64,000 bases of DNA, taken from contig NC_053392.1 of the NCBI RefSeq assembly GCF_905171765.1, positions 506,336,556-506,400,555 of the forward strand. The letters run 5' to 3'. The notes beneath the pieces were generated by a model that did not search any database, had not been told where the DNA came from, and was given only the letters and a program-made list of their open reading frames with translations. A program made the position numbers and the translations under genes. Below, piece by piece: positions 33,565-43,361 of this stretch (within the stretch, counting starts at the first letter, position 1; each line of letters begins with the position of its first letter). The stretch comes from Bufo bufo. Lineage: Eukaryota > Chordata > Amphibia > Anura > Bufonidae.

Positions 33565-34581
33565 TCAGTGACCAATATAGCCACCTTTCTTTGCAAGGAC
33601 ACTCAAAAGCCTGCCATCCATGGATTCTGTCAGTGTTTTGATCTGTTCACCATCAACATTGCGTGCAGCAGCAACCACAGCCTCCCAGACACTGTTTAGA
33701 GAGGTGTACTGTTTTCCCTCCTTGTAAATCTCACATTTGATGATGGACCACAGGTTCTCAATGGGGTTCAGATCAGGTGAACAAGGAGGCCATGTCATTA
33801 GATTTTCTTCTTTTATACCCTTTCTTGCCAGCCACGCTGTGGAGTACTTGGACGCGTGTGATGGAGCATTGTCCTGCATGAAAATCATGTTTTTCTTGAA
33901 GAATGCAGACTTCTTCCTCTACCACTGCTTGAAGAAGGTGTCTTCCAGAAACTGGCAGTAGGACTGGGAGTTGAGCTTGACTCCATCCTCAACCCGAAAA
34001 GGCCCCACAAGCTCATCTTTGATGATACCAGCCCAAACCAGTACTCCACCTCCACCTTGCTGGCGTCTGAGTCGGACTGGAGCTCTCTGCCCTTTACCAA
34101 TCCAGCCACGGGCCCATCCATCTGGCCCATCAAGACTCACTCTCATTTCATCAGTCCATAAAACCTTAGAAAAATCAGTCTTGAGATATTTCTTGGCCCA
34201 GTCTTGACGTTTCAGCTTGTGTGTCTTGTTCAGTGGTGGTCGTCTTTCAGCCTTTCTTACCTTGGCCATGTCTCTGAGTATTGCACACCTTGTGCTTTTG
34301 GGCACTCCAGTGATGTTGCAGCTCTGACATATGGCCAAACTGGTGGCAAGTGGCATCTTGGCAGCTGCACGCTTGACTTTTCTCAGTTCATGGGCAGTTA
34401 TTTTGCGCCTTGGTTTTTCCACACGCTTCTTGCGACCCTGTTGACTATTTTGAATGAAACGCTTGATTGTTCGATGATCACGCTTCAGAAGCTTTGCAAT
34501 TTTAAGAGTGCTGCATCCCTCTGCAAGATATCTCACTATTTTTGACTTTTCTGAGCCTGTCAAGTCCTTCTTTTGACCCAT
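33565..34581 (-). pseudogene. DD37E Tc1/mariner transposase with one nonsense codon
   Basis: Reads from ATG at 34581 to the stop at 33565: 338 codons with a single internal TAG (33919-33921), in frame on both sides, where the sequence reads FFKQW-stop-RKKSAFF. N-terminal helix-turn-helix regions (LTGSEKSKIVRYLAEG, STLKIAKLLKRDHRTIKRF) with a basic GRKKR linker precede the catalytic part: WTDEMRVSLDG (first D), GGGGVLVWAG, MQDNAPSHASKYS (second D) and [11 protein letters not shown] (E). There are 37 residues between second D and E, the DD37E spacing reported for the TRT group in frogs and other animals. The element's function is cut-and-paste transposition at TA. One mutation away from an open frame, it looks relatively recent. 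Confidence 0.9.
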
Positions 34582-34733
34582 TTTGCCAAAGGAAAGGAAG
34601 TTGCCTAAAAATTATGCACACCTGATATAGGGTGTTGATGTCATTAGACCACACCCCTTCTCATTACAGAGATGCACATCACCTAATATGCTTAATTGGT
34701 AGTAGGCTTTCGAGCCTATACAGCTTGGAGTAA

Positions 34734-35258
34734 GGCTACTTTCACACTAGCGTTCGGGGCTCCGCTTGTGAGTTCCGTTTGAAGGCTCTCACAAGCGGCC
34801 CCGAACGGATCCGTCCAGCCCTAATGCATTCTGAGTGGATGCGGATCCGCTCAGAATGCATCAGTTTGGCACCGTTTGTCCTCCGCTCCGCTCAGCAAGC
34901 GGACACCTGAACACTGCTTGCAGCGTTCGGGTGTCCGCCTGGCCGTGCGGAGGCAAACGGATCCGTCCAGACTTACAATGTAAGTCAATGGGGACGGATC
35001 CGTTTGAAGTTGACACAATATGGCTCAATTTTCAAACGGATCCGTCCCCCATTGACTTTCAATGTAAAGTCAAAACGGATCCGTTTGCATTATCATGAAC
35101 AAATAAATAAATAAATAAATAAATAAAATAATTTTTTTTTGTTCATGGTAATGCAAACGGATCCGTTCTGAACGGATCTAAGCGTTTGCATTATAGGTGC
35201 GGATCCGTCTGTGCAGATACCAGACGGATCCGCACCAAACGCAAGTGTGAAAGTAGCC
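34734..35258. mobile_element. TWA-flanked (PIF/Harbinger-like) MITE
   Basis: TAA on both sides; GGCTACTTTCACACT mirrored by AGTGTGAAAGTAGCC. The interior is a near-palindrome of ACGGATCCGT phrases with an AAAT microsatellite at its centre (35098-35131). It lies within the DD37E element and is therefore younger than it. Confidence 0.85.
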
Positions 35259-35329
35259 TAAGACAACATGCATAAAGAGGATGATGTGGTCAAAATACTC
35301 ATTTGCCTAATAATTCTGCACACAGTGTA

Positions 35330-36881
35330 GAGTCTTACGTTGTAATCAGCAGCAAGCAACCAGAAAGATATGATTAAGGAAAGTACTCCTCACCGAAATT
35401 CAATATACTGCAATTAAAGGGGGTGTCCTAATAAAAATATCTAAGCCCTATTCACAGAAAATAAATTAAGTGTCTGATTGCGGGGGTCGACCTCTGAGGC
35501 CCCACTGATCACAAGAAATGGGTCCCTGAGTTCCCCCATATGGATGGAGTGGCGGTCATGGAGGTACACTGCTGCCCGACTCAACTCTACGGGACTGCTG
35601 GAGGAAGCGGAGTACAAGAGGTTGGTGCGGTTTGTAAGCCACTTACTGTATCCTATCTCTCCGCTTAAACTTTCTGGAAATGTAATCACAGCTTTTCTTT
35701 ACAAATGAACCATGTATGTTAATTAAAACACTGAAATAAAATGAAGAACATTTCCTATTCACATCACAGTGCTTTGGGCTTACAGGTGTCCTTTCTTATT
35801 TACTGAAATTGCTCCATCATTTGCCAGCGTACTAAGAAGGATATGTAATTGCAGGGCTTAGATGATAATGCAGAGGAGAGTCCTTTTCTCTTGATAATGG
35901 ACTGCTATCTCAGTCATTATCCCTCAAACAAAAGCATTCCCTGTGTGATGAAATTTTTGATTAAGTAGATTAGTGGCAACCAATTACTGTAATATATGAG
36001 ATGCTGGTCTTCTGGATTTCATTTGCGCTCAAGTGGCGGCTGTCTGCTCCGAAGCGTGTTTGCAAATATTGGAAAGATTTGTCTATTTGCCTATGCTGGA
36101 AATGAAAATTTCAGAACCTCTTTCAAATGCTTTGATAAAAATAGGACACATATATGCAAACTCTTTTAGATTGTACAATGTGAACTAAGGAGATAAATAC
36201 CAAATTTGCTTAAATAACTGTAGTTTCTTTTACCTAAAATTGTCTTCTCGTAGCTAAAGTGGTTCCATACCATAACTAATAATTAAGAGTTAACCCAGAT
36301 AAAATACAAGGTTTATTCACTTGGCTTTAGCATATTGGAGATCAAAGGGATAGTACACCAAGTAAGATGCATCCTATGGCTGGGCTGAAAAATCGGCCAT
36401 GTATGAGACTTTCAGTAATTTAAAGGATCCTTCTTCTTTCCTAAAAAAAAAAAAAAGAGGACCACCTCTCTAGTGCCCTGCAAGTGCCACCAAGGTCCCC
36501 AAGCATTCCAAGAGTGGCCAGATCTCATGTTGGTGAGGCATCATTGAACTATGGCAATCTTTTTTATCTACCAGATACATTTGACTGATTTTGGTAAAAA
36601 GAAAAAAAATACTATGTGAGCAGGGTCCTGGAGAGGCATATTTTTATTTAATTTATTTAATTAGTAAGGTCAACAACAGGAAGTAAGGTTTTCACTGACA
36701 ACTCTTCCTGTTCCTTTTCTGCACTGCCATCTCAGGGGCCAAATCAGAGGTCACACGTGGTATCCTGACTTACAAGGAGAAGGTGTCCAATGATCCCTAT
36801 ATGCCAATGATAAGAATCTGCTACCTGAATAAACTCAATGAGATGCTGCTTGCTTAACTCTTTTGGTCACTGCCATAGGGT
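35330..36881. other. Mainly single-copy sequence, possible conserved element at 35870-36140
   Basis: A partial TTAA-like left end (TTAAAGGGGGTGTCC at 35415) lacks a right mate; 35478-35700 contains a weak inverted pair. From about 35870 to 36140 the sequence is free of repeats and rich in words such as TTGATTAAGTAGATTA and CCAATTACTGTAAT. No exon recognised. Confidence 0.3.
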
Positions 36882-38456
36882 TTAAAGAGGATCTGTCACC
36901 ACTCCTGACATGCCTGTTTAAATAGCTACATGCCTTCCCCGTATAATAACAATTCTGGAGCATCTATTCTTATGGCTGTATGTTGTGCCATTCCTTTATT
37001 ATTTCTACTAGAAGTTTTGAATGAATTGCTAGCAGTCTGCAGTAAGGGTACAGAGGGGTGGTAAAAAGTGTGTGTGTGTGTGGGGGGAGGGGGGGGGGGG
37101 GTACCTGCACAGACTCACCCTTTCCGATCAGTGCTGCTATTTTCAGACTGTGCAGGTACACACACCCAACTTGTTACCTCCACTCTGTACCCTTACTAAA
37201 GGCTAATAGCAATTCATTCATAACTTCTATCAGAAATAATAAAAAGAATGGCACAACATAGAGTCAGAGTTCAGAATTGTTATTATGTAAGGATGTGGGG
37301 CAAGGGACCTTAAACGTATTACTCTGCAGGTGTAAATTGTATATTTACTGCAATGTCTTACTTTAGTCAGTAGATGGCAGCAAAGGATAGCATGCCAAAA
37401 GTCTATATGAGCTGCCTATAAGCATAATAATTATAACCTGTTTTGTTTTGCAAAGTTGGTAATTAGCTAATTTATGGCTGTTTGTGTACCCCTACAAGCG
37501 TTACAGCAGGCTGTATTTGCAGGTTTGACACAGCACTTAGCAATTGACTTATTGCATCACACTCTCCCTGTAAGGGAAGGAGGGGCCGAGAGGAGCAGGA
37601 AGTGAACAGATGGAGGTGGTGCTTGGTGCGGCTAGAGACCAGGAGAGATCTTCTCTGCAGATTCTGGAAGGGAATGGACCGGCTCACAGTGGAGATTGGC
37701 GACTGCACGAAGGGGAGGTTTGCAGCGACGACCCCAGGAGTGTCGTGTCTGTAGGATCCAGGTCTGGAGTGGACCAGGAAATAAGTTAAAGCACCAAGAA
37801 CCTGCTCAAGGAACTGTAAGTGTGGCTCTGCCGCGTCACATTGCACCACACTGGTAAAGTGGCATTTGGACAAACAAATACGCTCCAAGTACAGTTGCAT
37901 TGCGGTGTACGGGCTGCAAGCTAATGCAAAGCCCTAAGGGACTCATATGCTGACACCTTCCTATCTTACTGACTGCTCATAGGGTGTTATATACCGGGAG
38001 CTGGAGTAAGGATTACAGCTGCAATCAAAGGGATAAACATAATTTACCTGTGGATTACAAATAGGAAAGAGACAGACATTTACCTGTGGATTACAAATAG
38101 TATTGAGCAATACTTAGGGTGCACCCCAACGAGGAACTCGTCCAGGAACATACAAGTGCAGCTAGGCTGCTTAATGGACTTTGGGGAAAACATCACATTT
38201 ACTGGTTTATGGTTAGGCAGTGTTAAATTCACAGTTGGTTTATTTTCTGTGTACCAATCTGTTTTATATATTCTCAGCTTCTTGTTCCCTACACTGTTCA
38301 GTAAACTCAACTGCTGGGAAAGAACCGTTGTCTGCGTCTGTGTGGCATCGTGTACCATCTGTACCTGTGGGCCCAGCCCTCAGACTTCTTTAATTTACAT
38401 GGGGAATGCAAGCTATTAAAACAGGCATGTCAGGAGGCGTGACAGGTTTTTTTTAA
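36882..38456. mobile_element. TTAA MITE interrupted by a 1.1-kb insertion
   Basis: The left arm starts TTAAAGAGGATCTGTCACC and continues CTGACATGCCTGTTTAAATAG; the right end reads CTATTAAAACAGGCATGTCAGG with TTAA at 38453. The two halves align as inverted arms only after removing 37301-38399. The arms contain a GT/G-rich tract (37069-37101) and mirrored blocks around TACAGAGGGGTGG/CCACTCTGTA. Confidence 0.65.
37301..38399. mobile_element. LTR-sized insertion flanked by TGGGG
   Basis: The 1,099-bp segment is flanked by TGGGG at 37296-37300 and 38400-38404. It contains TGTAAATT at 37331 and ends AATTTACA at 38399, an inverted pair that might be the true TG...CA ends. A direct repeat of TTACCTGTGGATTACAAATA occurs at 38045 and 38082. 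No protein frame resembles gag or pol. A solo LTR is the best guess; the left boundary is unsure. Confidence 0.4.
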
Positions 38457-39125
38457 TCTATTTTTATTTTATGATTATAATATTTTATTTTTTAAATGTT
38501 ATTTTTTTATATGATTATGTGGCAGCCATGCTCAGTTAACAGCAGTTCGAAGATCTGCTTTACAGCAGCCACATGGACATAGAAAGGAGATGACTTATTG
38601 ACTTTTATGGATAACTGATTAAGGCTTGACCATCACCTCTTATCATTGGTGTGATCCTAGGCTATCTGCCTCCAGTTTAATAACAGTAGAGTTTCATTTC
38701 ATTGTAATCCTGTTTGTGATGGTAACGAGATGACAGCTAAAAACTGAACAGAAGGCTCAGTGGGAAAGCTGCAATGTGTTAAGATTCTTTTTAATATATA
38801 TAATGTAATAAACTTATCTGTCTGGGCTCAAGCAGCATGATCCTCAGCATGGTCAAGTCGGAAGAGACGCACTGCTTAGCCACGCCCCCAGGTGACATGA
38901 CCGCATCCTTAGTAACAGTATGCAATGCTCTGTTTCTCCCTGCATTGGGCATGTGTTGGAGTTTCTGACTAATGGAGCACCAAGTCATGGACCTATCAGG
39001 TTCTGATCCAGGGAACCTCCAGCTTGCGGGTCACATACGGCCCGCGGGATCATTTCATATGGCTCCCTGCTACAGCATTTGCTGATTGCGGGCTATACAC
39101 TAATAATACCGCGAGAAGTGATGTG

Positions 39126-40346
39126 TGTCACGTGCCGAATGTCCCAAGGTGGACCTCCGGGACTTAATGCGAGCAGGACAAGGACCACGGAACACATTAC
39201 TTACAAAGGAACCAAGACACGTGACAATGACTATAACAGAAGACCTCAATGTACTGAAACCGTTCAGTCGGTGTGAACCCAATGCGCCACTGACTAGCAA
39301 TACTCTGGAGGGGCAAAACTAAGCAGCTACCTGGACTTCACTAGCCTCAGATGGTGAGGATAGGCTTGGGCCGACAGGGTAGTTGCCAGAGGCTACTCCA
39401 GAGCGTAAACCGAGTAAGTGGCCGCATGATCAGGCGGCAAAGAGATACCAGAGAAGGTACCGACAGTACATTGAGTCCACAGACAGGCAGGAAGAACAGA
39501 ACAGAGGAAGAAGCAGGTACCTGTGCCCCAAGTAATAGAAGCTAAGCGGCCCCAGGCAGAGCTGCACAGAGACAGAGAAAGGGCAGGGCATTCCCCCTCC
39601 GGGAAACACAGGAGCCCTCTTCCGAAGGCAGACATGGACAGACATGAACGGAACAACAGGAGCAGTAAGGACTTCCAGATAGACAATAACAGGAACATAG
39701 ATCAGACACAGATAAGCTCTGCTAGGCTATACATATACAGGACTAATACAAAGCAAGGTACTGGGCCAGAAGACAACAATAAAGAACCAGGCGGAACACA
39801 CCGAGGTGCAGATGGTAGGACCCCTTGGGTCAGCAGCAAAGGGCAAACCTGGCAAGACAAACATAGACAGACAGACTACACAGAACAGAAAGTTGAAACA
39901 CTCACAAGACAAGACAGAACAGACTGACCAAGACTCCACGCTCAAAGGCAGAAATAGCAGCCTAACGAGTGCACCTGAAAGGACCCACCGAGGAACCGAC
40001 CAGGGGAGGTTAACCCCATCAGAACCAAACAGGGAGGTACAAAATCAGGTCGGGGTAACCAGAAATCACAGCATACCAAGCTGCCATACAAGACATTGCC
40101 CCTAGCAACCAGCATGCACGGAACACTGCAGCCAGTACGCAAAAGGTGCAACCAACCTAACATTCCCACAGGGAGACGATACAGGCAAAGGGGGTACACA
40201 CTCACACGGGCAGGTTCACACTAGATACCGCAGCCAGCACACAGCCAAAAGCAACCAGCCTACACGGAATCACCCGCAGCCAGTACGCAAAAGGCGTGCA
40301 GCCAGCCTGCACGGAAAACCACGACATGGTGAACCGCACCATGACA
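39126..40346. mobile_element. Solo LTR with 5-bp duplication
   Basis: Starts TGTCACGTGCC and ends CACCATGACA, flanked on both sides by ATGTG (39121-39125 and 40347-40351). The site without the insertion is represented by the related loop sequence CGCGAGATGTGATGTGATGAC at about 40538. TG...CA ends, inverted TGTCA/TGACA and a 5-bp duplication are typical of Gypsy-type or retroviral LTRs. Length 1,221 bp; no internal protein region remains. Open frames up to 134 codons inside it are repetitive and charged, and I do not regard them as genes. Confidence 0.7.
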
Positions 40347-40823
40347 ATGTGATGACTTCTGTCAACGTTGGTAGAAGCTCTGCTCCTACCCAACCAACTG
40401 TAAACTGTAGAAGTGCTGCTCCTAGCTGGCATACGGCCGAGTAGGAGCAGGGCTTCTACAAACTCAGCGAGATGTGATGTAATAGCTTCTGTAGCGCTAC
40501 CCCTACCCGGCCGTCTGCCAGTTATATGCTGGTAATGCCGCGAGATGTGATGTGATGACAGAAGCCATCACAAAACTTCTCACTGTGTTTGGTGACAGTG
40601 AGTCCTAAACAAGACTATCACTGGTAATGGTGTATGGCCAGGAAGATATTTAAATAGAACACAGAGTCCCTGGATCAGAACCTGATAGGTCTATGACTTG
40701 GCACTCCATTAGTCCTAAACACCAGTACACAGTAATAGAGCAGCTGAGCAATCAGCCCACTGCTAATCTCTCCAAGCACACATCTGCTGTGGGGAGAAAC
40801 AGAGTATTGCATCCTGTTACTTA

Positions 40824-41312
40824 GTCCTCATGCACACAAACGTATTTTCTTTCCGTGTCCGTTCCGTATGCGGAACCATTCACTTCAATGGGTCCGCAAA
40901 AACAATGGAAGGTACTCTGTGTGCATTCCGTTTCCGTTCTGCAAAAAAGTAGTGCATGTCCTATTATTGTCCGCAAAACACAGTCTGAGACCCCATTCAA
41001 GTCAACGGGTCTGCAAAAAATACGGAACGCACACAAAACACATCTGTATGTCATTCGTATTTCATCCATATTTTGCGGATCAATACTGTAAAAATACTAT
41101 GCCCAGCCCATATTACTCATGTGTTTGGTGATTAATAAGTTACTGTTTCTGATCGGCAAAAAACGGATAGCATACGGAAACCATACGGATATGTTTCGTG
41201 GAATAACAGAACGGAAGAGGACTAAAATCAGAGAAAAAAAACCTCAGATACGGAACATGGGATCCGTGAAAAACGGACCGCAAAAAAAAACAATGGTCGT
41301 GTGCATGAGCCC
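40824..41312. mobile_element. TWA-flanked (PIF/Harbinger-like) MITE
   Basis: GTCCTCATGCACAC is mirrored by GTGTGCATGAGCCC; flanks are TTA on the left and TAA on the right. The empty site can be read in the opposite foldback arm (ATCCTTAGTAACAG at 38906-38919), giving TAA as the original target. Interior contains many ACGGA/TCCGT phrases. Confidence 0.8.
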
Positions 41313-41432
41313 TAAGGATGTGGTCGCGTCAACAAGGGGCATGACTCAGCAGCCATCTCTACAACGCGGCCATGCCAAGGCTGAGGATAGCGCCACTGGA
41401 GCCCAGACAGGTACATTTATTACATACAGTAT

Positions 41433-41772
41433 AATGCCTAAACATTGCTAATTTTTTTGTATGTTTAACACAAAATGTACTTAATAGGTAATTTTCAGAT
41501 GATGCATTTAATTTAAACTGACCTGTCCACATCTGCTTTGAATTAGCTTTAATTACCTTTGAAATAGCTGCCACACAGAACTGGTGAACAAACAGGGATC
41601 ACTGGACTGAGGGTCTGAAAGGTGCGACTGACTCACTCCTGTCAAGTATTTATCTGGTGGATTTTCCACAAATGTTTAAGATAGGAATACCCCATTAATG
41701 ACAAGTTCTTTTGTTCTAAGGTGTATGGTAAACATTAAAACCGAGTTTCATAGGAGGACAATAAACCTACAG
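41433..41772. other. Unassigned sequence
   Basis: AT-rich, no termini or frames of note. Confidence 0.3.
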
Positions 41773-41775
41773 TTA

Positions 41776-42060
41776 GGCTGGGACTACATAGTGATTTTGG
41801 CTGCGAAACACATGTACGGTATGTAGAAATGCAGCCATTGAACTGAATGGGGACACAGCATGACTCGCAAGTGGCACCAACCGTAAGCCCAGAATTGCAA
41901 AAAATCCAGTAGTTGGCTTTCTTTTTATTGTAATATTGGGGTCGCAGTCCTATCAATTTGCTGTGCTACGACCCCATTTAGTTAATTGGCTGCGCTGTTA
42001 CACAGAAATCTACAGTTGTACAATGGGTGTAGCGGCCAAGATCAACATGTAGCCCCAGCC
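41776..42060. mobile_element. TWA-flanked MITE
   Basis: TTA on both sides (41773-41775, 42061-42063); GGCTGGGACTACAT mirrored by ATGTAGCCCCAGCC. The central block GGGGTCGCAGTCC is mirrored partly by GTGCTACGACCCC. Confidence 0.75.
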
Positions 42061-42703
42061 TTATGATACTGGAGAATGAAAGGAAAAAATAACAAGCATG
42101 AGGAAAATATATAACCATACAGTTGCAGGAATCAATACCAAATTAGAGCTGGCAACAGGAAAATAAAAAAAAATATGTTTTCTGAAACTGAAGCCGTGAA
42201 CTACTGAAGGCCTAGGTCATCAAAAATTTTTCTTGGAATCTGACTGCCAACACCCTTGAGCTGAGTGAAGGGGACAGCGAGGACTCCCTCCCCTTCAATG
42301 TTTACTCGGGTAAAGTGCCATATACAGTTGCAAGAAAAAGTATGTGAACCCTTTGGAATTATATGGATTTCTGCACAAATTGGTCATACAATGTGATCTG
42401 ATATTCATCTAAGTCACAATAATAGACAATCACAGTCTGCTTAAACTAATAACACACAAAGAATTAAATGTTACCATGTTTTTATTGAACACACCATGTA
42501 AACATTCACAGTGCAGGTGGAAAAAGTTCTGAACCCCTAGACTAATGACTAGTGTTGAGCGAACAGTTCGAGCATAGTTCGGGTCCGTACCGAATTTTGG
42601 GGTGTTCGTGACACGGACCCGAACCCGAACTTTTTCGTAAAAGTTCGGGTTCGGGTTCGTCGTTCGGCATGTATTTTGGCGCATTTTGAAAGGCTGCAAA
42701 GCA

Positions 42704-42813
42704 GCCAATCAACATGCATCATACTACTTGCCCTAAGATGCCATCGCAGCCATGCCTACTATTGGCAAGGCTGTGATTGGCCAAGTGCAGCATGTGACTC
42801 AGCCTCTTATAAG
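42704..42813 (+). promoter_or_regulatory. CCAAT/TATA-type promoter candidate of the hAT element
   Basis: CCAAT at 42704-42708, inverted CCAAT (ATTGG) at 42761 and 42776, and TTATAAG at 42807-42813. The same arrangement is kept in the second hAT copy (minus strand: CCAAT boxes near 24364 and 24348, CTATTTAAG at 24315-24323), so it is conserved between copies. A start site cannot be fixed. Confidence 0.4.
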
Positions 42814-43361
42814 CTTGTGCGCACGTCGGGACGTGCTCACTCCCGATGTGAATAGAACAGGGTTAGACGCAGCTGATGCTAGGGCGAGAATAGGCAGGGA
42901 TAATTGAATAACTGGAAGCAAATTTCTCTCCTCCACCTGTGATTCATCTGAACAACTGCAGCTGAGCTGCTTTTTTGATAGGGATTGGCTATTTTTAGAG
43001 TGGCCAGAGTGATTTTTCCATCCACATGTACCCGGGCTGACCGCCGGCCGCCATTTTGCGACTTGTAGTGCTGCAGCAGAAGCTGCCACAGTGTGCATTC
43101 CAAAGCTCCAAACAAGTCAGACATCTACACCTGGGATTCAGACCAATAGCGATTTAGCAGCACAGTCCAAGGCTATTTTTTTTAAAGGTTGTGCAGACCA
43201 TTTTGTGGCACATGTTACTGGGCTGATAGGCGGCGGCCATCTTGGGACTAGTGCTGCAGCACAATCTCTCCCAACGTCCATTAATCACTTGTAATAGTGG
43301 TCTGTGCCATAGAAATCCTACATCAGGGACTTGGGTGTGCTTGTGTCACCCCTACTAATAC

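Larger units (their letters stand above)
33237..35327 (-). mobile_element. DD37E Tc1/mariner transposon (TRT-like), split by a MITE
   Basis: The left terminus CAGGGAGTGCAGAATTATTA and the right terminus, whose mirror reads CACTGTGTGCAGAATTATTA, are flanked by TA (33235-33236 and 35328-35329). Internal inverted sites CCTAATAATT/AATTATTAGG recur near 33435 and 34604. A TWA MITE of 525 bp (34734-35258) sits between the right terminus and the transposase start, so the original element was about 1.56 kb. Confidence 0.9.
38798..41432. mobile_element. Large foldback element, two further insertions inside
   Basis: The left arm (about 38798-39014) is mirrored by the right arm (40667-40820 plus 41313-41432). 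GAGCACCAAGTCATGGACCT pairs with AGGTCTATGACTTGGCACTC, and CTTATCTGTCTGGGCTC with GAGCCCAGACAGGTACATTTAT. The loop holds three copies of a sequence around GCGAGATGTGATGT (near 39110, 40470 and 40540). A solo LTR sits in the loop and a TWA MITE in the right arm. Confidence 0.65.

Noticed and set aside
39523..39927. 134-codon frame rich in charged residues
   Set aside because: Sits in a solo LTR, has biased repetitive composition and no counterpart motif.
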